Below the pieces are notes generated by a model. That model saw only the letters and a program-made list of their open reading frames with translations. It searched no databases and had not been told where the DNA came from. From assembly GCA_015066465.1 (NCBI GenBank), contig SVOI01000029.1:1-32407 (forward strand): a stretch of 32,407 bases of DNA, in the 5' to 3' direction. Each line of letters opens with the position of its first letter. Position 1 is the first letter of the stretch. The translations under genes and the position numbers were made by a program. This DNA is from Oscillospiraceae bacterium (GTDB taxonomy: Bacteria > Bacillota > Clostridia > Oscillospirales > Acutalibacteraceae). Shown one piece after another: positions 24,451-32,403 of the stretch.

Positions 24451-24996
24451 ATGGTTTATGTATTTTTAGCAGATGGTTTTGAAGAAATTGAAGCTTTAGC
24501 ACCAGTCGACTTTTTGCGACGTGCTGGAGTTGATGTTAAAACCGTAGCAATAAAGGATAAAACTGCTGTTGGCGCTCATAACATTACAGTAAATGCAGAC
24601 GTTAATATAAATAATATTGCGTTGAATGATGATGTTGAAGCAGTTATTCTTCCTGGTGGAATGCCTGGTTCTCAGAATCTTTATGATAACACTAAGGTTC
24701 ATGAAGCAATAGATTTTGCAAATGATAATAATAAATTAGTTTGTGCTATATGCGCGGCACCTTTTATATTAGGTAGAAAAGGTCTTTTAAATGGTAGAGA
24801 AGCTACGTGCTTCCCTGGGTTTGAAAATGAGCTTAGTGGTGCAATAGTAAAAAATGAAGGCGTTGTAAAATCAGAAAATATAATTACTGCGCAAGGTGCA
24901 GGTGTTGCGTGGGAATTTGGCGAAAGAATTGCACGTGAATTAGTAGGGCACGAAAAATCACAAAAAATACTTTTGGGGTTACAATGGAAAAAGTAA
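24451..24996 (+). CDS. DJ-1/PfpI/YajL-family protein
   Basis: 181 aa from ATG 24451 with AAAGGAG seven nt upstream; an earlier in-frame ATG at 24403 overlaps the previous gene without a site. The DJ-1 fold shows GFEEIEA (E14 equivalent to human E18), VILPGGMPG, and the nucleophile-elbow cysteine C101 in AICAAP. Members are cysteine-dependent protectants, proposed deglycases or hydratases acting on glyoxals, and may respond to oxidation. The length is typical of bacterial DJ-1. The stop overlaps the next gene by 13 nt. Base composition returns to the local average. Confidence 0.92.
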   Translation: MVYVFLADGFEEIEALAPVDFLRRAGVDVKTVAIKDKTAVGAHNITVNADVNINNIALNDDVEAVILPGGMPGSQNLYDNTKVHEAIDFANDNNKLVCAICAAPFILGRKGLLNGREATCFPGFENELSGAIVKNEGVVKSENIITAQGAGVAWEFGERIARELVGHEKSQKILLGLQWKK

Positions 24997-25571
24997 TTGA
25001 TATACGCCCCATAAAAAAGCAAATGCGTTCTTCCTGCAAAGAAGCAAGACGCTCTATGGATAAAGTGATTAAAGCTAATTTTGATAAAAAAATACAGAAT
25101 AAATTACTTAATTTATTTTTAATTCGTGAAGCAGACGTTGTGTTAACTTACGTTTCAACAGAAATAGAGGTTAAAACGCTTGATTTTATTGAAGCACTTT
25201 TAAAGCAAGGTAAAAAAGTCGGCGTTCCTAAGTGTCTTAATGATAAAGGCGATATGGACTTTTTTCTGATTGAGTCGTTAAGCGATTTAGAAAGTGGATT
25301 TTTTGGCGTTCAGGAGCCTGACCCACAAAAATCTAAAATTGCAGAAACAACTGAAAAATCTGTTTGTGTTGTTCCGGCGTTTTTATTTGATGAAGCTGGC
25401 TTCCGTTTAGGTTATGGTAAAGGCTATTACGATAGATTTTTATCTAAATTCCAAGGCAAAACAGTTGGTATTTGTTATGATGAAAATATTTGTGATTCTT
25501 TAATGCACGGTAAATATGACAGACCAGTGGGGCTTATAGTTACCGAAAAAAGAATTATAGATTTATTATAA
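24984..25571 (+). CDS. 5-formyltetrahydrofolate cyclo-ligase
   Basis: 195 aa, normal family length. The C-terminal signature FRLGYGKGYYDRFL (140-153) is diagnostic. N-terminal basic residues (KKQMRSSCKEARR) bind ATP and the polyglutamate tail, and VVPAFLFD precedes the signature. It converts 5-formyl-THF to 5,10-methenyl-THF with ATP, salvaging folate in the cytoplasm, consistent with tmk in the same operon since both serve thymidylate supply. It starts within the end of the DJ-1 gene and is probably translated by coupling. Confidence 0.94.
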   Translation: MEKVIDIRPIKKQMRSSCKEARRSMDKVIKANFDKKIQNKLLNLFLIREADVVLTYVSTEIEVKTLDFIEALLKQGKKVGVPKCLNDKGDMDFFLIESLSDLESGFFGVQEPDPQKSKIAETTEKSVCVVPAFLFDEAGFRLGYGKGYYDRFLSKFQGKTVGICYDENICDSLMHGKYDRPVGLIVTEKRIIDLL

Positions 25572-25608
25572 ATTAGAAGTAATTTTCAAATAATAAAGGA
25601 GTTAAGTT

Positions 25609-27327
25609 ATGGCTCGAGATTTTAACGATTATGATGAACTTTTGAAGAACTACGATAATTCTTCAAGAGACATCAGCAGTAACAGTAGCGGTAATGTTAA
25701 CAGAGATTTAAGACCTGATTTAGAGCGTAAAGAATTTGCGATGAAGGACTTAAAACCTGAACCAGTTCGTTCAAGCGCTAATAAAAACGATATGTATTTC
25801 TCTAAACAAGAACCGCCTACACCAAAAAGAAAGCAAAATCCAAACAGTCCTTTTTACAGAGACCCTGAGAAAGATTTACCTACACCAAGAAGTAGTAACA
25901 GGGGTAATGATGCATTTAAGGCTGCAAAAGGTATTTTCCCAAAATCAAAGGCTGACGCCTACTTAGATGAACTCGATAAAGAAGAGACAAGAAAGCGTAG
26001 CAGATTTGAAAGAGAAAATAAAAAATATAATGGCGAGGTTTATTTTTCAAATCCACCTCAAGAAATTAAAGAAGAAGCAGAGCGTCAGAAGAGAGCTAAT
26101 GCTAAATCACCTTATGGCAAATATGCAAGAAATGCACGTGGTGATAAAATGGTATCAGCTCCACCTGTAACTGCTACACAAAGGCGTGAATTGGCAATGA
26201 AAAAACGTCAGAAGGAGCGTAAAGCTCAGGGTATTTTAACTATTAAAGAAAAGCTTATAAGATTAGCAGTTTATTTCTTGATAGTTGCCGTTGCAAGTAC
26301 AATTCTTTGCATTTACGGAATTGGTTGTATAAACGATGTTCTTGCAATTGATAAACGTGATATCAGTTGTGAAGTTACTGTTTCGGCTGGTGCAACAGAT
26401 GCTGACGTAATTGATATACTTAAAGAAAATAAGTTAATTAAAAATAAAGGCTTCTGCAAATTGTTTATAAAGATTTTCCACGATGATGATAAATACGTTT
26501 CTGGCTCATATACCCTCAATAGCGACTGGGGTATTGAAAAAATGCTTTCAACAATGCAGGGTGGTACTAATACTTATGAAACAATTACCCTCACATTCCC
26601 AGAAGGTTACACTATAGACCAGATTGCAGAAAAACTTGAAGCAAACAAGGTTTGTACTGCATCAAGTTTTATTAAGACAATGCAGTCGGTTGACTTCTCA
26701 ACTGAGTATGCTTTCCTTAAAAATCAGGCAGATAAAGACTTGAGATTCCGTGCACTTGAAGGTTATATTTATCCTGATACTTACGAGTTCTATATAGGCG
26801 AAAATGCTTCAAGTGTAGTAAGAAGATTTTTAGATAACTTTGAATCTAAATGGACTTCGGATTATTCAAAACAAGCAAAAGAGTTGGGTATGACAGTTGA
26901 CGAGGTTGTAACCCTTGCTTCTATTATTCAGGCAGAGGCTGCAAACTCAGGTCAGATGAAAGATATTTCTTCAGTTCTTCACAACCGTCTTGATAAACCT
27001 GGCACGTTCCCACGTTTAGAGTGTGACTCTACTGAAAAATATCTTATAGAAACAATTAAAGTAACACTCACATCATCAACAACAGATACTCAGAAATATA
27101 TCGCTTACCGTGATTTGTATGATACCTATAGCACAGATTGTAAAGGTCTTCCTGTTGGTGCTATCTGTAACCCAGGTGGTGCGGCAATTTCTGCAGCGCT
27201 TTATCCGTCAGATACAAATTACAACTACTTCAGACATGATGTAAAAGGTAATGTTTACTATGCAAATACATTCAGCGAGCATAACCAGAATGGTTACAAA
27301 GCAGCTGCAATTTCTGATGATGATTAA
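25609..27327 (+). CDS. mltG: Endolytic murein transglycosylase MltG
   Basis: 572 aa. A long, charged, low-complexity cytoplasmic region (about 1-210) with many Asn, Ser, Lys and Arg is followed by one membrane segment (about 216-238) and the MltG/YceG domain (about 255-560). Diagnostic blocks are LEGYIYPDTYEF, LASIIQAEA (E443 probable catalytic acid), SSVLHNRL and GLPVGAICNPG. MltG cuts nascent glycan strands at the outer membrane face and sets strand length. The large cytoplasmic tail is longer than in E. coli and may bind division or elongation partners, as is known in Gram-positives. AAAGGAG lies seven nt before the ATG. Last gene of the operon, closed by a bidirectional terminator. Confidence 0.94.
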   Translation: MARDFNDYDELLKNYDNSSRDISSNSSGNVNRDLRPDLERKEFAMKDLKPEPVRSSANKNDMYFSKQEPPTPKRKQNPNSPFYRDPEKDLPTPRSSNRGNDAFKAAKGIFPKSKADAYLDELDKEETRKRSRFERENKKYNGEVYFSNPPQEIKEEAERQKRANAKSPYGKYARNARGDKMVSAPPVTATQRRELAMKKRQKERKAQGILTIKEKLIRLAVYFLIVAVASTILCIYGIGCINDVLAIDKRDISCEVTVSAGATDADVIDILKENKLIKNKGFCKLFIKIFHDDDKYVSGSYTLNSDWGIEKMLSTMQGGTNTYETITLTFPEGYTIDQIAEKLEANKVCTASSFIKTMQSVDFSTEYAFLKNQADKDLRFRALEGYIYPDTYEFYIGENASSVVRRFLDNFESKWTSDYSKQAKELGMTVDEVVTLASIIQAEAANSGQMKDISSVLHNRLDKPGTFPRLECDSTEKYLIETIKVTLTSSTTDTQKYIAYRDLYDTYSTDCKGLPVGAICNPGGAAISAALYPSDTNYNYFRHDVKGNVYYANTFSEHNQNGYKAAAISDDD

Positions 27328-27331
27328 TATA

Positions 27332-27364
27332 AAAAACCTCTGTGGATTTTCCACAGAGGTTTTT
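27332..27364. terminator. Bidirectional terminator between mltG and hemW
   Basis: CCTCTGTGGA (27337-27346) and TCCACAGAGG (27350-27359), flanked by A and T runs on both sides, serve the converging transcripts. Confidence 0.93.
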
Positions 27365-28475
27365 ATATTAACTCCGAAATAATACTGTTAGAAAGTAAAA
27401 AGCCTTTTTCAGTAAGGGAAATAATATTGTTTTCAAAATTTATTAAGCCTTGTTTCTTTAAGAGTGGGGCTTTTTTTATTATATTCTTTGTAGCGTTTTC
27501 GCCATAAAGTGTGGTTAAATTGTTTAAATTCAAGCCTTCTTTAAGCCTTAAGTGAAGCATTATATATTCTTCCTTGTCACCACCATCGCAATCAAAAATA
27601 GGTGGGGCGCCGTCAATGAATGCATTTATGTCATTTGGAAAATAATAACGTTTGCCGTTTAAAAATGAGTGTGCAGATGGCCCTAAGCCTAAATAATCTT
27701 CTAAAAGCCAGTATTTTGTATTGTGTCTGCTTTCATATCCGTTTTTAGCAAAGTTTGAAATCTCGTAATGGTTAAAACCAATATTTTTTAAGTAGTGTGA
27801 AGTAAATTCATAAAATTCACAAACAGTATTTTCGTCTGGTAAATTTAATTTATTTTGTAATTTAAAAAATGGTGTGTTTTCTTCTAAGTTTAAAATGTAT
27901 GCGCTGACGTGTGTAACGTCGCATTCTTTAACAAAATCAAGCGTATCCCTTAGAGAATCAAGGGTTTGCTCTGGTATTCCAAGCATAATATCCAATGAAA
28001 TATTTGAAATATAATTTTCTTTTAAAACGTTAATAATATCAAAAATCCGTTTTTTGTCTGCGCTACGACCAAGTTTTTTTCGTTCAATATCAACAGATGA
28101 TTGCATTCCTAAAGAAATTCTGTTTACACCACATTTTTTGAAATATGGTATAAGTGATTCTATATCAGAATTCGGATTACATTCAACTGTAATTTCTGCA
28201 TTCTCTGTTATATTATAATTTTCTTTTAAACTGGTTATAATATTATAAATAGCTTCGCCACTTAAAACAGATGGTGTTCCACCACCTAAATAAATTGTAT
28301 CAAAAACTTTGGTTTTTGCATCGTATGTGTTTTTAAATCTACTATTAGTTTTTATTTCGTCAATAAGAGAACTAACATAAACCCCTTGTAATTCAACGGG
28401 TTTCGTCAACGAATAAAAATTGCAGTAGGGACATTTCGACCTGCAAAATGGAATATGAATATAAATACCACTCAA
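27363..28475 (-). CDS. hemW: HemW-like radical SAM protein
   Basis: 370 aa, normal length. The radical SAM cluster cysteines are C11, C15 and C18 in FCRSKCPYC; the GGGTPS motif binds SAM. HemW-specific C-terminal features are HYEISNFAKNGYESRHNTKYW, LGLGPSAHS and a winged C-terminal domain. HemW proteins resemble coproporphyrinogen oxidase HemN but act as heme chaperones; the extra HemN cysteine of CxxxCxxCxC is missing after C18 (the next residues are NF). The start is TTG 28475 with GGTGAT just upstream. A strong promoter lies directly before it, so it can be expressed apart from the small gene upstream. Confidence 0.93.
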   Translation of the reverse strand: MSGIYIHIPFCRSKCPYCNFYSLTKPVELQGVYVSSLIDEIKTNSRFKNTYDAKTKVFDTIYLGGGTPSVLSGEAIYNIITSLKENYNITENAEITVECNPNSDIESLIPYFKKCGVNRISLGMQSSVDIERKKLGRSADKKRIFDIINVLKENYISNISLDIMLGIPEQTLDSLRDTLDFVKECDVTHVSAYILNLEENTPFFKLQNKLNLPDENTVCEFYEFTSHYLKNIGFNHYEISNFAKNGYESRHNTKYWLLEDYLGLGPSAHSFLNGKRYYFPNDINAFIDGAPPIFDCDGGDKEEYIMLHLRLKEGLNLNNLTTLYGENATKNIIKKAPLLKKQGLINFENNIISLTEKGFLLSNSIISELI

Positions 28476-28492
28476 TTAAATCACCAAAAAAT

Positions 28493-28521
28493 ATTATACA
28501 GGGAGTTTCAGTTTTTTTCAA
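28493..28521 (-). promoter_or_regulatory. Promoter of hemW inside the end of the upstream small gene
   Basis: On the minus strand, TTGAAA (28521-28516), 17 nt and TATAAT (28498-28493). The -35 box lies within the last codons of the 67-aa gene. Confidence 0.82.
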
Positions 28522-28711
28522 TAGTATTCATAGCCTTTTCTTGTTTTGCTAAGATAAATCTATTTTTACATCCACCAAACTCTTTTTTGCATTTATAAAG
28601 ATTAAGACATTTGATTTTCTTTTTACCATCAAAGTAAGAGTTTTCTAAAATTATTATATTTTTATTTACAACAGAGCAATATTGCTCGTAAGAATATGAA
28701 TGTTTGTCCAT
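28508..28711 (-). CDS. Small cysteine-containing protein, 67 aa
   Basis: Not recognised. The start is ATG 28711, with AAAGGTG six nt upstream. It has four cysteines; three lie in CLNLYKCKKEFGGC, spaced 6 and 6 residues apart, which could bind metal or form disulfides if exported. It is rich in Lys and Asn, with no signal peptide or membrane segment. It is upstream of hemW on the same strand and may be co-transcribed, though hemW also has its own promoter. A translational signal this clear supports a real gene despite its length. Confidence 0.65.
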   Translation of the reverse strand: MDKHSYSYEQYCSVVNKNIIILENSYFDGKKKIKCLNLYKCKKEFGGCKNRFILAKQEKAMNTIEKN

Positions 28712-28817
28712 TAAAATCACCTTTCAAATATACTCTATAATAAGTTTATGAAGATGATAACAAAAATATAATAGTAATAATTCTGGTTAGTATAACATAT
28801 TTTTTATTGGTGATTTT

Positions 28818-29069
28818 ATGACAAGCATTTATATATTTATTGGTGTTTTAATTTTAATTTCTTTATTAATTTTTAAATGTAGTAAAAGCTTCTTCAAGGC
28901 TTTATTTACAAGCGTTTTAGGTGGTGTGGGAGCAATTTGTGCAGTGAGTGCGCTATCAACCTTTGTGCCGATTTCTATTTGTGTTAATTGGCTTACTTTA
29001 ACTATTTCAGCACTATTTTCTGTTCCTGGAGTAATAATGTTATTACTAATAAATACATTTTGTCTATAA
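28818..29069 (+). CDS. bofA: BofA-family pro-sigma-K processing inhibitor
   Basis: 83 aa with two hydrophobic segments (about 4-20 and 30-52) and the BofA C-terminal signature VPISICVNWLTLTISALF then SVPGVIMLLLIN. In B. subtilis, BofA sits in the forespore outer membrane and holds the SpoIVFB protease inactive until engulfment signals arrive; many Clostridia keep BofA even where sigma-K control differs. GGTGA lies five nt before the ATG. It is a single-gene unit with its own terminator and no clear sigma-A promoter, which fits sporulation-specific transcription, though this was not tested. It marks the host as of spore-forming ancestry. Confidence 0.85.
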   Translation: MTSIYIFIGVLILISLLIFKCSKSFFKALFTSVLGGVGAICAVSALSTFVPISICVNWLTLTISALFSVPGVIMLLLINTFCL

Positions 29070-29071
29070 TA

Positions 29072-29102
29072 AAAATCCGTTGTCAAAAGCAACGGATTTT
29101 TA
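29072..29102. terminator. Bidirectional terminator between bofA and pit
   Basis: A 12-bp stem (29072-29083 with 29091-29102) containing ATCCGTTG/CAACGGAT, with T or A runs on both sides. Confidence 0.92.
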
Positions 29103-29121
29103 TTATTAAATAATATTTATT

Positions 29122-30198
29122 TTATTCTCCAAAATAATTTTGTGTTGCAAAAGCTATTATATAAGCCAAAAGCCCTGCAACTGTAGGGGAGCTGACCCAG
29201 GCGATTGCAATATTTTTAAATACACCAAAATTAACTGTATGAATTCCACGGGTAAGCCCGGCACCAACAACTGCACCAACAACTGCTTGAGAAGTGGAGA
29301 CGGGTATTCCCATCCATTTACCCATAATAACAACGGTTAAAGCCATTGCTATAATTACTAAGAAACCATCCATCTGGCTTATATCTGCAATACTACCACC
29401 AACAGTCATCATTACACGCTTTGAATAAGTGAGAACGCCAATAGCAATGGCAATACCGCCTATAGTAGCAGCAACTCGGGCATCTGTAAGAAGGTTTGCA
29501 GCAACACCAGTTTTAGAAAAAGCTGCATCGTAATAAAGAGCAGTAACGTTTGCGGATGAGTTGACACCAATACTATATGAAGCAAATGCGCCTGCAAATA
29601 AATAACCAATTTTTACAATTTTATCGTAGTGACTTAATGAGGAAAATTTATCCTCTACGAATTTATGAAATAAAAATACTAAAATAAAAGAAATAATACC
29701 AGCACCTAATGGATTTAAAATCCAGGTAGAAGCAAATTTACCTATCTGAGGTAAATTAATTGCTAAAATTTCTGGGTCTTTATAGTCTGCGTAAAAAAGT
29801 CCCCAGCCAATTATAGCACCTGTTATAGATTGGTTTGCTGAAACAGGAAATTTAAGGTAACTCATAACAAAAACGGTGAGAGCTGCACAGGTGAAAATTA
29901 TAGCTGCTTTTATAGCTGATTTAAGTCGCAAAGTTTCGACTGTGTTGTTTTTAATAGCCGCTAAAACCTGCGATTCTGAAGCGATTACTTCATTGCTTGT
30001 AGAAAGCTCTGCAACTTTATCTATATTATTTGCACCACCAATAAATGCACCGATAATCACAAGAAGTGCAATTATTATAACTGCAGTTCTGTATTTTACA
30101 ACACGTGTAGCAACTGCCGTGCCAAAAGCATTAGCAGCATCGTTAGTGCCAAGCGACCAGCCCATAAATAACCCTGCGAAAAGCAAAAGGTATATCAT
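29122..30198 (-). CDS. pit: Inorganic phosphate transporter, PiT family
   Basis: 358 aa with about ten membrane segments. Family signatures occur at both ends: GTNDAANAFGTAVA near residues 17-30 and IPVSTSQAVVGAVVGAGL near 300, plus PVSANQSITGAIIGWGL mid-protein. It is a low-affinity phosphate symporter driven by H+ or Na+ in the plasma membrane. It follows the DUF47 gene with a 7-nt gap; the two form the usual Pit accessory pair. Confidence 0.95.
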   Translation of the reverse strand: MIYLLLFAGLFMGWSLGTNDAANAFGTAVATRVVKYRTAVIIIALLVIIGAFIGGANNIDKVAELSTSNEVIASESQVLAAIKNNTVETLRLKSAIKAAIIFTCAALTVFVMSYLKFPVSANQSITGAIIGWGLFYADYKDPEILAINLPQIGKFASTWILNPLGAGIISFILVFLFHKFVEDKFSSLSHYDKIVKIGYLFAGAFASYSIGVNSSANVTALYYDAAFSKTGVAANLLTDARVAATIGGIAIAIGVLTYSKRVMMTVGGSIADISQMDGFLVIIAMALTVVIMGKWMGIPVSTSQAVVGAVVGAGLTRGIHTVNFGVFKNIAIAWVSSPTVAGLLAYIIAFATQNYFGE

Positions 30199-30205
30199 AA
30201 ATTAA

Positions 30206-30865
30206 TCAAGCCTTTCTTGTTACTAACATAATTTGAATTTTATCTGCTAAGTTTTCAATAATATCAGAAATATTTGCAATATTATCTGCAAATTCTCTCA
30301 TTTGCATTTTTTCAGCAAGTGAAATATCCATTTTAAATATTCTTTCATAAAGGCTTTCTTCAATAGCATCAACGCTTGACTCGTGTTTTCTTATTTCGTC
30401 AAGTATTGAGTGGTCTTTTAAAAGTGAACCAAAATCAGAGAAAAGAAGGCTTATACTCTTTCTTAAAACATCAAATTGCTCACGGCTGATTGAAATTATA
30501 TTAAGCAAATCTTCGCTATATTCAGCTGGGAAAATAAATTGTTGGAATACCGACATTTTAGCATAATTCTCGCATTTGTTTGCGATAGCATCACAACCAG
30601 TAGCTATTGAAATTAAGTCTTGTCTTGTAGCAGTTAAGAAAGAACTACCACTTAAAGAATCTATCATTTTTCTTAAAGAAACGTCTGCAACAGCCTCGGC
30701 ATCGATTATGCCTTTTGCTAATGTGCCTAAAGTATCAAAAGACACGTTAGGTGCGGATGAAGCACGAATGAAGCTTTCAAATTGAATAAGGCAGTTTTCA
30801 ACGTCGTTAATCTGGTCCATAATAAGCATATGAACAGGGTTGTTTTTCGTTTTGTGAGGAAACAT
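30206..30865 (-). CDS. DUF47/PhoU-like Pit accessory protein
   Basis: 219 aa, almost all helical, with the DUF47 (TIGR00153-type) layout: an N-terminal helix pair, acidic metal-binding-type stretches (AKGIIDAEAVADV, RKHESSVDAIEESLYERIF) and a final FADNIANISDIIENLADKI helix. These PhoU-like proteins sit next to Pit and control its activity or stability from the cytoplasm. GGAGTG lies five nt before the ATG, and a consensus promoter stands right upstream. The order, accessory protein first and pit second, is common in Clostridia. Confidence 0.93.
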   Translation of the reverse strand: MFPHKTKNNPVHMLIMDQINDVENCLIQFESFIRASSAPNVSFDTLGTLAKGIIDAEAVADVSLRKMIDSLSGSSFLTATRQDLISIATGCDAIANKCENYAKMSVFQQFIFPAEYSEDLLNIISISREQFDVLRKSISLLFSDFGSLLKDHSILDEIRKHESSVDAIEESLYERIFKMDISLAEKMQMREFADNIANISDIIENLADKIQIMLVTRKA

Positions 30866-30894
30866 AAAATCACTCCAATATTCAAGTTTATTTT

Positions 30895-30923
30895 ATTATA
30901 AAATAATTTTAATTTAATATCAA
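30895..30923 (-). promoter_or_regulatory. Promoter of the DUF47-pit operon
   Basis: On the minus strand, TTGATA (30923-30918), 17 nt and TATAAT (30900-30895). No PHO-box-like repeat is evident. Confidence 0.85.
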
Positions 30924-30929
30924 TAAAAA

Positions 30930-31406
30930 TTATGCTTCTTTTACCATTTTGCCACAAATGTGAAGCGGTGTTAATTCTAATAAAATGGTTTCGCTTAAAT
31001 AATTTTTAATTTCATTATTAATATATTCTTCATCTTCTGTAAATTTATAAGATAATTTTGTTACAATGTTTTTAATTGTTTCTCTATTCTCTATTATTTT
31101 AATTTCACCAAAAACAATTACACTTTCTACGTTAAAAGCCCAGTCATTATTTTCTTGATAGCCTTTAGTGTAAATACAAAACGAAGCTTTATTGTTTTCT
31201 TTTAGACAGTCAATTCTGTGACCTGTTTTACCACAATGAAAATATATTTTATTGTTTTCTTCACAGTAATAATGATTCATTGGCATACAGTAGGGGTAGC
31301 CGTTTTCACTGTTTACAGAAAGAACACCACGTGCTTCAGTCTTTAAAATTTCTATGCATCTGTCATTTGAAATCTGCTTATTTTTTCTTGTTAATTCTCT
31401 GAACAT
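30930..31406 (-). CDS. PNPOx-like flavin-binding protein (NimA type)
   Basis: 158 aa. The split beta-barrel of the pyridoxamine 5'-phosphate oxidase superfamily is seen in ARGVLSVNSENGYPYCMPMNHYY, KIYFHCGKTGHRID and the NKASFCIYTK strand. The start MFRELTRKNKQIS and the length are typical of the NimA/COG3467 group. Relatives bind FMN, and some reduce nitroimidazoles; most have unknown natural substrates. GGTGAT lies just before the ATG. Its stop lies seven nt from the DUF47 promoter with no terminator between, so readthrough into the phosphate operon is possible. Confidence 0.88.
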   Translation of the reverse strand: MFRELTRKNKQISNDRCIEILKTEARGVLSVNSENGYPYCMPMNHYYCEENNKIYFHCGKTGHRIDCLKENNKASFCIYTKGYQENNDWAFNVESVIVFGEIKIIENRETIKNIVTKLSYKFTEDEEYINNEIKNYLSETILLELTPLHICGKMVKEA

Positions 31407-31421
31407 AGTATCACCGAGTAA

Positions 31422-31450
31422 ATTATATCATATTTAAAATATTATAACAA
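31422..31450 (-). promoter_or_regulatory. Promoter of the NimA-like gene
   Basis: On the minus strand, TTGTTA (31450-31445), 17 nt and TATAAT (31427-31422), about 16 nt before the ATG. Confidence 0.78.
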
Positions 31451-31453
31451 TAA

Positions 31454-31479
31454 AAAAGATGCTCGAGAGAGCATCTTTT
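31454..31479 (-). terminator. Terminator of the anchored unknown gene
   Basis: On the minus strand, AAAAGATGCTC pairs with GAGCATCTTTT around a four-base loop, followed by TTATT. The stem begins at the stop codon at 31478. Confidence 0.85.
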
Positions 31480-31960
31480 AATAAACTTTAAATATTACCT
31501 CAAAATTAGTGCTTTCACCAGCAATTACCAAGCTGATATCACCTTGTAGATTGTTTAAAGATAATTCTTGGTTGGATTCATTTGGGATGAAATCATGAAC
31601 TATTGTATTGTCTGCTAAAATCAAAAGCCTTGCATTACCTTTTGTAACAGAGAATTTTTGAATATTTATGGTATTGTTTTCAGTTAAAGGTGTACCAGTG
31701 TCAAGTGAAGTTGAACCATTGAAATATTTTCCTAAATACCAGTACTCATTTTGTTCTTCATCAAATGTAACAATATTTAAAGTAGAACTATCCATACCTT
31801 TAATTATATCTTCATCTGTTATTTTACAAAGTGAAAAATCATTTTCGCCATTAATATCTTTGTATTCTTTAACATTACTACCAATCGTTGGGAAAAATGC
31901 GATAGCAGCAACAACTAATACAGCGAAGATAATAATACTTGTTTTGGAATTTTTGAACAT
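31478..31960 (-). CDS. Membrane-anchored extracytoplasmic protein, unknown function
   Basis: 160 aa, unrecognised. MFKNSKTS followed by a hydrophobic segment (about 8-24) gives a signal anchor; there is no lipobox cysteine. The acidic outer domain (about 30-160) looks all-beta, with a final set of strands (ARLLILADNTIVHDF, GDISLVIAGESTNFEVIFKV). The pattern resembles small carbohydrate- or envelope-associated sandwich domains, but no motif confirms it. GGGAG lies eight nt upstream of the ATG. It is a single gene with its own promoter and terminator. It resembles the two small anchored proteins at 7957-8793 in layout only, not visibly in sequence. Confidence 0.78.
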   Translation of the reverse strand: MFKNSKTSIIIFAVLVVAAIAFFPTIGSNVKEYKDINGENDFSLCKITDEDIIKGMDSSTLNIVTFDEEQNEYWYLGKYFNGSTSLDTGTPLTENNTINIQKFSVTKGNARLLILADNTIVHDFIPNESNQELSLNNLQGDISLVIAGESTNFEVIFKVY

Positions 31961-31981
31961 AAAACCATCTCCCTCTAATTA

Positions 31982-32010
31982 AGTATAGCATAGTTTTAAG
32001 CGAAAGTCAT
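31982..32010 (-). promoter_or_regulatory. Probable promoter of the anchored unknown gene
   Basis: On the minus strand, ATGACT (32010-32005), 17 nt and TATACT (31987-31982), 22 nt before the ATG. Confidence 0.6.
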
Positions 32011-32106
32011 CTTAAGATTTTGTAAGAATGGCAAGTTTCAAAAGAAAAACGTAAAGTTTCATTACGCTCTCCCATTTCTGGTTCAAATCCCTCTTGGTGT
32101 AAAAAT

Positions 32107-32142
32107 AAAAAAGATACCACACAAAAGTGTGCTATCTTTTTT
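32107..32142 (-). terminator. Duplicated terminator after the copied tRNA-Arg end
   Basis: Identical to the one at 32292-32327: a 16-bp stem with one G-G mismatch, loop TTTT on the minus strand, T-rich tail. Confidence 0.85.
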
Positions 32143-32291
32143 GGCCTGCCCAGAGGGATTCTTTCGCCTTCGCTTTGCTCAGTTAGAGAAATGTCAAAAC
32201 AGTCCACTGGACTGTTTCTCTGTCGCTCCTTTCCTCGCTTTGCTCGGAGTTCGCTCCCATTTCTGGTTCAAATCCCTCTTGGTGTAAAAAT

Positions 32292-32327
32292 AAAAAAGAT
32301 ACCACACAAAAGTGTGCTATCTTTTTT
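32292..32327 (-). terminator. Terminator of tRNA-Arg
   Basis: On the minus strand, AAAAAAGATAGCACAC and GTGTGGTATCTTTTTT form a 16-bp stem with one G-G mismatch, directly after the CCA, followed by ATTTTTAC. Confidence 0.88.
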
Positions 32328-32403
32328 GGCCTGCCCAGAGGGATTTGAACCCCCGTTCTTCAGAATCGGAATCTGCTGCGTTATCCAACTGCGCCATGGG
32401 CAG
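32327..32403 (-). tRNA. tRNA-Arg(CCG)
   Basis: On the minus strand the acceptor CTGCCCA (32403-32397) pairs with TGGGCAG, discriminator G32330, encoded CCA (32329-32327). The anticodon loop TTCCGAT within CAGA/TCTG gives CCG, decoding CGG. The D-arm has GCGC with one mismatch, and the T-arm is GGGGGTTCAAATCCC with a mild mismatch to the usual TTCGA. Its promoter lies beyond the right edge. Confidence 0.94.

Larger units (their letters stand above)
32050..32345 (-). repeat. Tandem tRNA-derived repeat at tRNA-Arg
   Basis: A 92-nt block is present twice without mismatch, 32069-32160 and 32254-32345, 185 bp apart. Read on the minus strand it holds the tRNA-Arg 3' end from AATCCCTCTGGGCAG through CCA, the terminator, and an inverted T-arm copy (AGAGGGATTTGAACC) leading into AGAAATGGGAG. 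Between the two blocks (32161-32253) lies the core also found after tRNA-Ser, including AAACAGTCC-AGT-GGACTGTTT. The last unit instead ends in a small hairpin, CGTAA-TTACG (32050-32066), followed by a T-rich run. Confidence 0.93.

Noticed and set aside
32007-32207. 66-codon minus-strand open frame in the tRNA-Arg repeat
   Set aside because: It runs through the terminator and copied tRNA end of the tandem repeat, so it is a repeat artefact.
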